From Fictibacillus terranigra (GTDB taxonomy: Bacteria > Bacillota > Bacilli > Bacillales > Fictibacillaceae): a stretch of DNA of 64,000 nucleotides. A program made the position numbers and the translations under genes. The stretch spans positions 1-64,000 of the forward strand of contig NZ_JAUHLN010000007.1 in NCBI RefSeq assembly GCF_030412265.1, in the 5' to 3' direction. Positions 28,101 to 38,000 of this stretch are shown here, in pieces. The notes under the pieces were generated by a model, which had not been told where the DNA came from, did no database searches, and saw only the letters and a program-made list of their open reading frames with translations. The stretch's first letter is position 1. Every line of letters begins with the position of its first letter.

Positions 28101-28777
28101 AACAGTTAGTTGGTTTCTATTTAAAAGCACCAATTGAACGGTTTGATGAAGCAGTATCGTTTTTAAATCAAGCTCAAAATGATTTACGGTATTCTCAATC
28201 ACAAAAGGTAAACCTGCTAAAGAAAAAAATAACCGACATTTTAACAAAAGCATCACCATATAGTGAAATTCCTCAATTACCTAGTTTAATTGAAAAGCTC
28301 GATCAAGCAATTCAAGAAGAAGTTACAGAACAAAAACAAGGTCTTGCAAGTCAAATTAAACAACTAGAGAAAAAGATAGATGATTTAAAAGATTATTATT
28401 CAAATAACGAAATCATTATGGAATTAATAACCGATAAAATGCAGAACTTCAAAATGCTGCAACAAGAAATTCTTAATAGTAGTAGCCTAATCACGATTCA
28501 AATGAATTTGACGAAACTACGTACAGTAACAGAAACAATTCAGGAAGAAGCAAAACGTAAAGAAAAAGAATTACTACAATTAAAACCGCCAGCACCAGAC
28601 ACACCTACTACGGTTATACGTGAAAAAGGAACAAAAATTATTTCTTCAATCGAGTTAAAAAACATGATTTCACATACAAACATCGAAACACAGTCTGACT
28701 TAGATGCTGTACTAGCAGAGTTACGGTCACAGTTATTAAAAGAACTAAAAGAAAATACATTAAAAATTGAATTATAG
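25199..28777 (+). CDS. brxC: BREX system P-loop ATPase BrxC
   Basis: A 1192-residue AAA-type ATPase, the usual size for BrxC. The Walker A motif GFFGSGKSH is at residues 70-78 and a Walker B-like IFLIDEVG at about 258-265, followed by a sensor region with WIAVTSQE. The long C-terminal half is helical with coiled-coil segments near residues 1040-1150. BrxC is thought to act with PglX and PglZ in host methylation and phage exclusion. Only one brxC is present. It starts at ATG 25199 after AAGGAG. Confidence 0.93.
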   Translation: MIIQEIFEKKIDRPINGVVQAGQIDEDTIQTELEEYVVTAEILESLKGFYENYEKAYSTPTKNVGVWISGFFGSGKSHFLKILSYLLDGKKVGEKTPFEYFKDKVSDTTLLDTMSRIESKPSDALLFNVGSEAGASAARGTKESIIEIILRIFNEHLGYSNTLWVADFERQLANDQKYDAFCSKIEELHNEKWQDFRTKFRLRYAKIIAALCEIGYELETADFLVKSAQKEFSISAVQLGKLVAQYCKSKGSDYRLIFLIDEVGQYIGTDNNLMLDLQNAVEEIGAAAMGQAWIAVTSQEKIKDVSNMNAANTKDFSKIQGRFETRINLSSSDTDEVLKRRLLEKTETASKTLESIFEPNEQIIRNRLSFDKDRTQYRSGYRSTDEFVETYPFLPYQVDLLQAVLEKIGIHGEGSSYASRGERSLLKAFQEAAIYNGQEELGNLVTMAEFYSTIRQHLESAIVQTISRAENRAKNSEGLVEYDVEVLKVLYLIKGIDHIKATSNNISTLLLESIQTEKNELIIKESLNRLEQTMFIEKHADGTYSFLSDEEQEINKEIRNVDVNAIKIKERLGDTFFEKMYPNAKYNYQKGMLFDYNKRFDNYAKTNMKYPLTMQVITGGLTTTEAALQAIEGQMVIYLNEELIAEAEEAIRISEQIRRYVNLKRNPSTTQAQHRIYDAKMDSIGDYEVKAEELLRKACEEATIFIQMQERTFRGNFEKQVTDAFDMLIQSTYKYLEYIDEPIQMKTFKEQWRNLAEKGISNDLLGETGNAKAYNEVLRHLDELIRMHQKPSLKDFIDKYNQVPYGWSDYDTIGIVLALMQSGKVKLMIADEHFTPTSSPQFYDKLARTTERDKIRVIPEIEVDPKVRRDFIGLYKDLFGRMDIGDSYQEFANAIQTAVKNYLIQPLEEIDDRRKKTISSEFAYPEGAKISSLKIDILRLTQIREPEQLVKAFIDAEDDLYDWQDAIEQLVGFYLKAPIERFDEAVSFLNQAQNDLRYSQSQKVNLLKKKITDILTKASPYSEIPQLPSLIEKLDQAIQEEVTEQKQGLASQIKQLEKKIDDLKDYYSNNEIIMELITDKMQNFKMLQQEILNSSSLITIQMNLTKLRTVTETIQEEAKRKEKELLQLKPPAPDTPTTVIREKGTKIISSIELKNMISHTNIETQSDLDAVLAELRSQLLKELKENTLKIEL

Positions 28778-28782
28778 GCATT

Positions 28783-28808
28783 GGAAGGGGTTGTCCCTTC
28801 CTTTGTTG
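28783..28808 (+). terminator. Intra-operon hairpin between brxC and pglX
   Basis: GGAAGGG pairs with CCCTTCC around a five-base loop, followed by TTTGTTG. The weak T tract suggests partial termination or mRNA processing that could lower pglX relative to brxABC. Confidence 0.5.
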
Positions 28809-28824
28809 TAATGAGGTGGAAAAA

Positions 28825-31800
28825 GTGAACAAAACGGAATTGAAAAACTTTGCTATTCAATCACGTCGTCAATTAATTGATCAAGTAAAAACAAAAGCAC
28901 TAATGTACGGTATTGATGAAAAGATTGATCTAGAAATTCAAGAACAATTTGGGCAATTAATGATTAATGATAAGCCATACCCCCTCTATATGAAACCAGC
29001 ATTCACCTCATTAAAAAATCAGCTTAAACAAAAAGGTTTTAAGCAGTTAGTTGAGGAAGTTGCCTACACATGGTTTAACCGTATTATTGCCATTCGTTAT
29101 ATGGAAGTACATGATTACTTACCTGAAAAGGTAAGTGTGTTGTCAAGTAGTGTAGGACGAGTAGATCCTGATATTTTATTTGAATATGAAACAATGGATT
29201 TACCAATAAAACAAGAAGAGATTCGAGAATTATTACATGTAGGGGATACAGAAGGTGCATATCGCAAGTTATTTATTGCACAGTGTAATGCATTAAATAG
29301 TATTTTGCCATTCCTATTTGAACAAATTCAAGATTATACGGAGCTTTTACTACCAGACTTTTTACTTGATGCAGAATCAGTCATTAAGGTACTTGTTCAA
29401 AATGATGAATTAACGAATAGTTTTGATGAAATTGAAGTGATTGGTTGGTTGTATCAATATTATATCGCAGAAGAAAAGGGCCGAGTATTTGCTCAAAAAA
29501 GCAAATATAAAAAAGAAGAAATCCCATTTGCAACACAACTCTTTACACCAAAGTGGATCGTGCAGTATATGGTACAGAACTCACTTGGACGCTACTGGAC
29601 TGAGGCACATCAAGAAGATGAAGATTTAATCAGTAATTGGAAATACTTCATTAAGCATGAAGAAGAGGATTTCCGCGAGAAAATTGCTCCGTATGTGAAT
29701 AAAGAATTAAGAGTAGAGGATATTAAGCTGCTTGATCCTGCGATGGGTAGTGGACATATTTTAGTTTATGCCTTTGAAGTATTCTATCAAATTTATGAGA
29801 AGTGTGGTTACCCAGAACGTGATATTCCACGATTAATCATAGAGAACAATTTATATGGATTAGATATTGATGACCGTGCATATCAATTAGCAGCATTTGC
29901 AGTAGTAATGAAGGCCTCTTCTTATTCTCGTCGTTTTTTGCGTAGTGTTGAACGAGAAGGTATTAAGTTAAACTTGGCATCTATTCAAGAAACGAATCAT
30001 ATTTCAGATGATGTGATTGCGTATATTGCTCAAGAAGAAGAGGGAGAGCTATATAACCAAGTAAAATCCATCATTGATCAATATCATAATGCTAAAACAT
30101 ATGGTTCGTTAATTAATATCACAGAACGGGATATTTCATTTATTGAAGATCGATTAGAATATATTCAAAATAATCCCGTAGAAGATTTGTTTTACGGGGA
30201 ACAGCATGATATTGCGAAAGAAATATTACCAGCATTAGTTAAACAAACAAAAATTATGAAAAATGAATACGATGTTCTTGTTATGAATCCTCCATATATG
30301 GGTTCTACTAATATGCCGAAGGATTTATCTCAATTTTTGAAAATAAACTTTGATGATTCAAAATCAGATTTATTTGCTACGTTTATACAAAAGTCATTTG
30401 AATATGTTAAACCATATGGTATGAATAGTATGGTAACTATGCAATCTTGGATGTTCCTATCTAGTTATGAGAACATTAGAAGAAAAATTATTACTGAAAA
30501 AACAATTATTAATATGGCTCATTTAGATAGTATGGTAATGGGCATTGCTTTTGGTACTGTAGCTACAGTTATTCGAAATTATTTAATATCTGGTTATAAT
30601 GGCGTTTATTTTAAAGTTAATTATAATAATGAACAAATATATCCTTTTAAAGATTTAACTTTCATGAATGTTAATGCAACAAAATTCCTCGATATTCCTT
30701 CTGCACCGATTGCTTATTGGGCAGATGAAAGTATCTACCATGCATTTAAGAAAGGTGATTCTATTACGAATTATGCAGAAACATTTCAAGGTATAATTAC
30801 TGGGGATAACGAAAAGTTCCTTAGATTATGGCATGAAATATCCGTTGATAAAATACCTTTCAATGTAAACGATATGGATTTAGTTAATTTAGAAAAGACG
30901 TATTGGATTCCTTATAATAAAGGTGGGTACTTCAAAAAATGGTATGGAATTCAAGATTATGTAGTAAATTGGAAGAACGGACCTGATGATAAAACTAGAG
31001 GTAAAAAACAATTCTCTAAGTATTATTTAAAAGAGTATGTTGCTTGGTCCTATACTGTTCATGATGCTATTGCTGTTCGCTATTATCCTACTGGTTTTTT
31101 ATGGGATGTGCGGGGTTCGGGTTTAATGGATTTTACAGATATGAAATATTATTTACAAGCACTTATTTCTAGTAAGGTAGGGATAACTCTATTTCATGTA
31201 TGTAATTCTACAATTAGCTTTCAAGTAGAGAACGTATTACAATTACCAATAATTTATGAAAGTACTTTAAAAGAAAAAATAGATTCTTTAGTTTTAGAAT
31301 GTATTGAAATAACGAAAAAAGATTGGGATTCATATGAAATAGCTTGGGATTTCTTAAAACACCCCTTATTAAACTATGGAAAAGATTTATTAAATTCAAT
31401 TTATAGAAAATGGTGCGAAGAAACTTCATCATTTATTAAGCAACTTAAAAATAATGAAGAAGAAATTAATAAAATTTTTATTAATATATATGGTATGAAT
31501 AATATTCTGGATTCGTATGTAGATGATAAGGATATTACAATAATGCAGAGAGAAATATCAAAAGATGTTCGGGATTTTATTTCCTATTTTATAGGATGTA
31601 TGATGGGACGTTATTCTCTTGATATAGAAGGTCTTTTATATGCAGGTGTAAATTGGAATGAAAACAACTATACTTCATTTGGACCAAATTCGAATGGAAT
31701 CATTCATTTTACCGAATCACCATACTTTGAAAATGATATTATTCTTCGTCTTCGCGAGTTTCTTTCATTTGCATATTCACCAGATACAGTAGATGAAAAC

Positions 31801-32289
31801 ATCCAATGGCTAGCAGCAGCACTTGAAATGAAAAAAGATGAAGATGCAGAAGCTCGCTTGCGTCGTTATTTTTTAGATGAATTCTTTGTAGAACATTGTA
31901 AAATTTATCAAAAACGTCCCATTTATTGGTTGGTCGATTCTGGTAAACAAAAAGGGTTACGTACGTTGATCTATATGCATCGATACCAACCAGATACAAT
32001 GGCGACGATTCGTTTTGAGCATTTGCAGGAAATTCAAGCCAAGTATCAAAATGAAATTAATGATTTGGAAAATCGATTAGTGAATCCAAACCTATCAGCT
32101 AGTGAGAAGAAAAAGCTAACAGCAGAAAAAACTTCTTTTGAAAAGAAAATGGATGAGTTACGAGGGTTTGATAAACGTTTAGCTGAGATAGCTAACGAAG
32201 AGATTGAAATTAGTCTAGACGATGGTGTGAAAGTGAACTATGAGAAGTTCTATCGTGGTGGCAAAGGTGTATTAGCGAAGATTAAATAA
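28825..32289 (+). CDS. pglX: BREX adenine-specific DNA methyltransferase PglX
   Basis: PglX methylates adenine in a short non-palindromic site to mark host DNA. The 1154-residue protein starts with the family's NKTELKNFAIQSRRQLI. It has the SAM-binding motif I DPAMGSGH (from residue 304) and catalytic motif IV NPPY (from residue 488). A central target-recognition region and a C-terminal coiled coil with KLTAEKTSFEKKMDEL follow. I chose GTG 28825, seven bases after GAGGTGG, over GTG 28816, which overlaps the ribosome site. The gene is intact, and I see no homopolymer tract suggesting phase variation. Confidence 0.93.
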   Translation: MNKTELKNFAIQSRRQLIDQVKTKALMYGIDEKIDLEIQEQFGQLMINDKPYPLYMKPAFTSLKNQLKQKGFKQLVEEVAYTWFNRIIAIRYMEVHDYLPEKVSVLSSSVGRVDPDILFEYETMDLPIKQEEIRELLHVGDTEGAYRKLFIAQCNALNSILPFLFEQIQDYTELLLPDFLLDAESVIKVLVQNDELTNSFDEIEVIGWLYQYYIAEEKGRVFAQKSKYKKEEIPFATQLFTPKWIVQYMVQNSLGRYWTEAHQEDEDLISNWKYFIKHEEEDFREKIAPYVNKELRVEDIKLLDPAMGSGHILVYAFEVFYQIYEKCGYPERDIPRLIIENNLYGLDIDDRAYQLAAFAVVMKASSYSRRFLRSVEREGIKLNLASIQETNHISDDVIAYIAQEEEGELYNQVKSIIDQYHNAKTYGSLINITERDISFIEDRLEYIQNNPVEDLFYGEQHDIAKEILPALVKQTKIMKNEYDVLVMNPPYMGSTNMPKDLSQFLKINFDDSKSDLFATFIQKSFEYVKPYGMNSMVTMQSWMFLSSYENIRRKIITEKTIINMAHLDSMVMGIAFGTVATVIRNYLISGYNGVYFKVNYNNEQIYPFKDLTFMNVNATKFLDIPSAPIAYWADESIYHAFKKGDSITNYAETFQGIITGDNEKFLRLWHEISVDKIPFNVNDMDLVNLEKTYWIPYNKGGYFKKWYGIQDYVVNWKNGPDDKTRGKKQFSKYYLKEYVAWSYTVHDAIAVRYYPTGFLWDVRGSGLMDFTDMKYYLQALISSKVGITLFHVCNSTISFQVENVLQLPIIYESTLKEKIDSLVLECIEITKKDWDSYEIAWDFLKHPLLNYGKDLLNSIYRKWCEETSSFIKQLKNNEEEINKIFINIYGMNNILDSYVDDKDITIMQREISKDVRDFISYFIGCMMGRYSLDIEGLLYAGVNWNENNYTSFGPNSNGIIHFTESPYFENDIILRLREFLSFAYSPDTVDENIQWLAAALEMKKDEDAEARLRRYFLDEFFVEHCKIYQKRPIYWLVDSGKQKGLRTLIYMHRYQPDTMATIRFEHLQEIQAKYQNEINDLENRLVNPNLSASEKKKLTAEKTSFEKKMDELRGFDKRLAEIANEEIEISLDDGVKVNYEKFYRGGKGVLAKIK

Positions 32290-32295
32290 ATCATG

Positions 32296-32324
32296 GCCTT
32301 CTTACTTTGGTAAGGAGGCTTGTT
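32296..32324 (+). terminator. Intra-operon hairpin between pglX and pglZ
   Basis: GGCCTTCTTAC pairs with GTAAGGAGGCT with G:T pairs, followed by TGTTTAATATT. It resembles the brxC-pglX hairpin in placement and weak tail. Confidence 0.5.
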
Positions 32325-32378
32325 TAATATTAAGGTATAATTAAAATTATTAGCAAATATTCATAATGAGGTGACACA

Positions 32379-34889
32379 ATGAATGTCATTGAACTGTTAA
32401 AAGAGCGAATAGAGGACGAGCTATATAAAAAAAATAAGCCGCGCACGGTTATTTTTTGGTATGACGAGCAAGGAGAATATTCTGTTTCTGATTTAGAAGA
32501 AACATTAGCAGAGCAACCGATTCATATCCGCCAATTAACACGCAATAATTTCTTTACTCTTAAATTAGAAATCGAGTTGGAAAAGAAAAGGGATTCTTTT
32601 TTATTATATGCTGATTTTGCAAAACCAGCGATAGAAGACAACTTTTTACTGGATACGGAGCTTTACGGTACAGAGTTTAAAGCTGATACGAATGCTTTAC
32701 TTGCAGAGCAATTACAAGTAAGTGATGCTATTTTAAGACCTTTAATAAAGGAATATGGAGAGTTTTTTAAAAGTGCGGAGCGTAAAAATAAATTAAAGAA
32801 AGTAGTACCGCCAAATGCTAGTGAACGTGATATAGAGTATGCTATGTTAGCTGTTCTTACAGGCGCACCCATTGCAAATATGGAAGAGATTACTCGCCAT
32901 TTATTGTTGCGTGGCTTACAAGAAGAAACAAATGAAGTATATAAAGCCATATCAAAACGGTTTAGCACGAATCGTATGTGGGAGCATATTTCGGAATACT
33001 TTGGTTTGCATTCAAGTGATTTGACATTGAAGTATTTAATGGAACATGTACTGTATGCGCATTTCAAACTTCATGCACAATTTGAAGAACAGTCATTACA
33101 AAAGAAATATGAAACAACACGCGGCAATGTATGTGCTTTATTTATTGATGACTGGCTACATACAAAAGAAAGCGAAGTAGAAGTCTTAGAAACATATATG
33201 AAGGAAATCGAACAAAGATTTTCGATTATTGATGTGTTACACGAACGTCCAATCGAGCAATTTGCTGATATTTCAACTTTCCCAATAATTGATCATTTAT
33301 TGATAAATAGGTTAACAGTGGAATTTCTTCATCAAACATCCAATTTTGATACTTGGAAAGAAATTTTGAATAAGCGTTTAAAAATGCATTGGGCGAAACG
33401 AAATGAACGAATTGAACGCTTGTTAAATGTTTTGCTTGATGCAGTTGATTTGACGAAGTATAAAATGTTCTTGAAGCAATATGATACTCGTGAGCCTTTA
33501 TACGTTCAATACACAAGTGAACTTTACTTAATTGATCAAGCATATAGACGCTTTATGACAGGATTTACGCAATTAGAAAATAAAGAAATGCTAGAAAAAC
33601 TAGCTGAGCAATTAACAAATTGGTATGAAAATAAATATTTATTGAAAATTGCTCAAGAGACTAATTATCTTTTAGAAAATGCAGAAGTAGGAAAATTACC
33701 TAAACAGGCTAAGTTTTATAAAGAAGTTTTACAGCCGGTTCTTGAAAAAGAATCAACACGCGTATTTGTGATAATTTCAGATGCTGTACGATATGAGGTA
33801 GGAGCAGAATTAGTTTCTCGGTTAAATTTACGTTCTAATGGAGTTGCCTCTATCAGTCCGCTAGTTGCGAATATGCCAACGTATACACAATTAGGTATGG
33901 CATCTTTATTACCCCATAAAGTATTATCTTTTACTGAAAATGGAACAGTATTAGCAGATGACCAACCTACAAATGGATTAGCAAATCGTACTGAAATTCT
34001 ACAAGCAGCTCATCCAGAAGCAATTGCCTATCGTTTAACAGATTTATTAGATTGGTCAAGAGCGACAGCAGATGAAAATTTAAAAGGAAAGCGTCTCGTA
34101 TACTTATATCATGATGTAATCGATGCAGCAGGTGATTCTGCAAAATCCGAACGTGCTACTTATATAGCGGCAGAACGAGCAATAAAAGAATTATCAATTG
34201 CTGTTGATCGATTATCTAAATTGCAAGCAAAACGAATTTTTATAACAGCCGATCACGGATTCCTTTATCAGTATCCAAGAATTGAAAATGATATTAAAGT
34301 AGTGAGTGTTAAAGGTGAAATTATTGATTCGAATCGTCGCTTTGCTGTTGGTCATCATCTACTAGTAGATGATGGAGCTATTAATGTGCCAGATGATTTT
34401 TCAACATTAGAAGGTGTTGAAAAAGTAATTGCTAAAGGCGTAAACAGATTTATAGGCGGTGGAGGATTACAGTTTGTACACGGCGGTGCAACACCCCAAG
34501 AAGTAATAGTACCACTAATTGATTATCGTCGTACTTCACAAGCGGTTCTTGTTGAAATCAGTGTAGCCATGCCAAAACGTGTAATTACAGGTTTCCGTAT
34601 CCAAGTGCCAATATATCAGGAACAAAGTATTTCACAAGAATATAAGGCACGAACAATTCGGGCTGCATTTTACCTAAATGGTGAGCGAATTTCAAATGAA
34701 ATTGAATGGACATTTGATATGGTGGGAGAAAACCATGAGCGCACGGAGCAACTAACATTTAATCTTGTAGAAAGCTATTATCCAACAGGACAAACTTGTG
34801 AGCTGAGAATGCTAACAGTAGAAGATGACAAAGTCACACCATATCGCGAGACAGAATTTACGATTCATATGTATAATGCGCTTTACTAA
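32379..34889 (+). CDS. pglZ: BREX system protein PglZ (alkaline phosphatase-like)
   Basis: An 836-residue protein with the alkaline-phosphatase-type PglZ domain in the middle: VFVIISDAVRYEVG (around residue 467) and IFITADHGFLYQ (around residue 622) supply the metal-binding Asp and His. The region FIGGGGLQFVHGGATPQEVIVP is also typical, and a beta-rich C-terminal part follows. PglZ is the marker gene of all BREX types. It begins after GAGGTG and ends directly before a strong terminator, which splits the cluster into two transcription units. Confidence 0.93.
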   Translation: MNVIELLKERIEDELYKKNKPRTVIFWYDEQGEYSVSDLEETLAEQPIHIRQLTRNNFFTLKLEIELEKKRDSFLLYADFAKPAIEDNFLLDTELYGTEFKADTNALLAEQLQVSDAILRPLIKEYGEFFKSAERKNKLKKVVPPNASERDIEYAMLAVLTGAPIANMEEITRHLLLRGLQEETNEVYKAISKRFSTNRMWEHISEYFGLHSSDLTLKYLMEHVLYAHFKLHAQFEEQSLQKKYETTRGNVCALFIDDWLHTKESEVEVLETYMKEIEQRFSIIDVLHERPIEQFADISTFPIIDHLLINRLTVEFLHQTSNFDTWKEILNKRLKMHWAKRNERIERLLNVLLDAVDLTKYKMFLKQYDTREPLYVQYTSELYLIDQAYRRFMTGFTQLENKEMLEKLAEQLTNWYENKYLLKIAQETNYLLENAEVGKLPKQAKFYKEVLQPVLEKESTRVFVIISDAVRYEVGAELVSRLNLRSNGVASISPLVANMPTYTQLGMASLLPHKVLSFTENGTVLADDQPTNGLANRTEILQAAHPEAIAYRLTDLLDWSRATADENLKGKRLVYLYHDVIDAAGDSAKSERATYIAAERAIKELSIAVDRLSKLQAKRIFITADHGFLYQYPRIENDIKVVSVKGEIIDSNRRFAVGHHLLVDDGAINVPDDFSTLEGVEKVIAKGVNRFIGGGGLQFVHGGATPQEVIVPLIDYRRTSQAVLVEISVAMPKRVITGFRIQVPIYQEQSISQEYKARTIRAAFYLNGERISNEIEWTFDMVGENHERTEQLTFNLVESYYPTGQTCELRMLTVEDDKVTPYRETEFTIHMYNALY

Positions 34890-34890
34890 A

Positions 34891-34926
34891 GAGAAGCTAG
34901 AGAACTGATTATTCCGTTCTCTAGCT
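34891..34926 (+). terminator. Strong terminator between pglZ and the helicase
   Basis: AAGCTAGAGAAC pairs with GTTCTCTAGCTT around an eight-base loop and is followed by six T. It implies that the helicase downstream is transcribed separately. Confidence 0.88.
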
Positions 34927-34969
34927 TTTTTGTCTTATATTTCTCCTAACAGTATCTGGGAGTTTACTA

Positions 34970-34975
34970 TATAAT
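34970..34975 (+). promoter_or_regulatory. Probable -10 element of the helicase gene
   Basis: TATAAT lies 40 bases before the TTG start and just beyond the terminator; no good -35 is visible. A separate promoter here would fit the terminator behind pglZ. Confidence 0.4.
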
Positions 34976-35014
34976 TTAAGCTAAGAGAACGTAAGTATTG
35001 AGAGGGATGTTATT

Positions 35015-38000
35015 TTGTTAAAGATAGGAGAAATTATCAAAGGATCTTTCTGGCCGGAAATTGTTGAAATTAAGCATTTTGAGGAAATTGACGATGGTTT
35101 ATTTTTAGTTGAATCAATTGGGCGAAAAACAAATAAATATTATGAGCAGTATTTAGATAGGGCGCAACTAGCACAATTAGAAAACATGCAAGATGAGGAA
35201 AGTTCATTTAATTCTGAAAGACTGCAACACTATCTACAATACTACATCTTAAAGACAGAGGATAAATTTTCGAAGTCTCGTGCGCGAGGAAATAAAAAGA
35301 TTATTCCCCTCCCACACCAAATTGAAGCAGTGTATAGCCGTATGTTACAGTCACCTCAAGTACGCTATTTATTAGCGGATGATCCGGGAGCAGGGAAAAC
35401 GATAATGTCAGGAATGTTAATACGTGAGTTAACTGCAAGACAAGCTGCAGAGCGTATTTTAATTTTAGTTCCCCCTCTAGTATTAAAACAATGGCAGGAA
35501 GAGCTAAAAGATAAGTTTGGTGAAGAGTTTACGATTGTAAATCGAAGTTTATTAAATAGCTCAAGTGAAGTAAATCCGTTCGAATCACATGACAAAATAA
35601 TTGCATCAATTTATTGGGCTTCACGTGAAGAAATTAAAGCATTTATTTTAAAAGCACAATTTGATTTAGTAATCGTTGATGAAGCTCATAAAATGGCTGC
35701 CTATACACATGGCGTCAAGAAACGTAAAGTAAATCGTACGAAAATTTACCAGCTTGGGGAGAGTTTACTACGTCATACAGAGCATTGCTTATTACTAACG
35801 GCTACACCCCATAAAGGAGATAAAGAAAATTTCCGACATTTAATGAGTTTGGTAGACCATGATATTTTTTCACGTTTAAATACAGGTGATTCTATATATG
35901 AAAAGAGTAATCCTTTCGTTATTCGTCGATTAAAGGAGACAATGAAAAATTTTGATGGTACTCCATTATTCCCGAAAAGAACGACAACGACAATTACATT
36001 TGATTTAAGCTATGGCGAACGTGAGCTTTATGAAGATGTAACTGCTTATGCACGCGAGCATTTTAATCGAGCAAAACAGAATAATAAACCAAACGTAGCA
36101 TTTGCGATGATGATATTACAACGTCGCCTAAGTTCGTCTTTAGATGCTATTTATTTATCCCTAAAACGACGTAAAGAAAAGTTAGAAGAATTATTAGAGT
36201 CTGAGTTAACGGCCAATAAATCAATTGAGTCATTTGAATACGACGAACTTTCAATAGAAGAGCAGGAAGAAATAGAAACATTAGTTGAAGGGGAAACGGA
36301 TGTTATTGATATAGAGGAACTAAAGCTAGAAATAGAGATTTTAGATGGTTTAGTTTATAAAGCAGAGATGCTCGTAAATCAAGATATTGAACGAAAATAT
36401 TTAGAGCTTGAAAACACATTATTCAGTCCGGATGGATTGCTTTCTAAAGGAGAAAAAATCCTTATCTTTACGGAATCAAAAGATACTTTATATTACCTTG
36501 AACGAAAGCTCCTACAGCATGTCCCTGAAGTTACAAAAATCGTTGGGAACTTTTCGATGGATCAACGCCGTGAACAAGTAGAGCGATTCCGAAATGATGT
36601 ACAAATCATGCTTGCTACAGATGCCGGAGGAGAATCTATCAACCTTCAATTCTGTAATCAAATGATTAACTATGATATTCCGTGGAATCCAAATCGTTTA
36701 GAACAGCGAATGGGGCGTATACATCGTATTGGACAAAAAAATGAAGTGTTCATCTTTAATCTTGTTGCGAAGAATACACGAGAAGGAGATGTACTGATAC
36801 GTTTACTCAATAAGATGGAACAAATGCGCACAGATTTAGGACAAGATCAAGTCTATGATTTTATTGGTGAAGTACTAGAAGAAAATAATATCGATTTATC
36901 TCACTTAATGGAGGAAGCGATTAGCGGACGAGAAAATTTAGATGATCTGATTGCACAAATGGAAAAAACATTATCTGAAGAACATGAAAGATTATTAGAT
37001 TTAGCAAAACAAGAACGCTTAGATGATTCCAGTTTTGATTTACCGGGTGCAAGACGTGCATATCAAGAAATTTCAATTAGCAGTATGCCATCGCGAGTCT
37101 ATGGTGAGTTTGTAGTAAAACAGATTGAGGAAACACGTATTAAATTAAATATCTCAAATGATGGCAATACAGTTCGTATTGATCGATTCCCTAAAAATAT
37201 TCGTGAACTAATTAAAAAGCGAAGATATTCTTTAAGAACTGATGAATCATTACGGTTTACATTAAGACCAGATAAACAAACTGAACAGTTATCTATATTG
37301 CAGAATGACCATCCATTAAAAAAATTAGCGATGGAATTAGCGAGTCAAGAGTTACAACAAGTGGCTTTACCAATTTGTACAGTAAAAACATATGTGAGTG
37401 AACCTCTAACATTAGAAATTAGCCGTATTAGCGTAGTTGATGGTACAGGCCGAGAGTTAGAACAAGAATTAATGTTATTAGCTAAAAGGGAAACTGGGGA
37501 GTTCATTCAAGTAGATCCGTATTTCCTATTCCAAAAGCAATTTGAATTAATCAATACAGTAGGTACAGAAGATAAATCTTTTAAAAAAGAGTCGATTCTT
37601 CAAGCGAAAAAGATACTTCAATCTGTCCAAATGAAACGCGATGATTATTTAAACCGAAAGAGTACTTATTTACGTCGTTCATTTGATGAACAAATGCAAT
37701 CTTTACAGGAAAGAGTAACTATTTATCTAAGTGATAACTTAAATAATAAAAATATCGCATTAATTAACCAAACCTATACTCAAATTGAAGACTTAGAGGA
37801 ACGTAGTAAGGATCGACTTGAAAACATTGAAAGAGAAAGAAGTATTCAGTTACAGTCCATTAAGCCAATTACACAACTACATGTACAACCAATTGTAAGT
37901 GTAGCACGTGTTATTCCAAAAGATCTCTTAGAAGTTGTAAAAGAGTATGAATATCAAAATGGACGATTAAACATCCGTGTTAAGAATGCATTTGGCTTAG

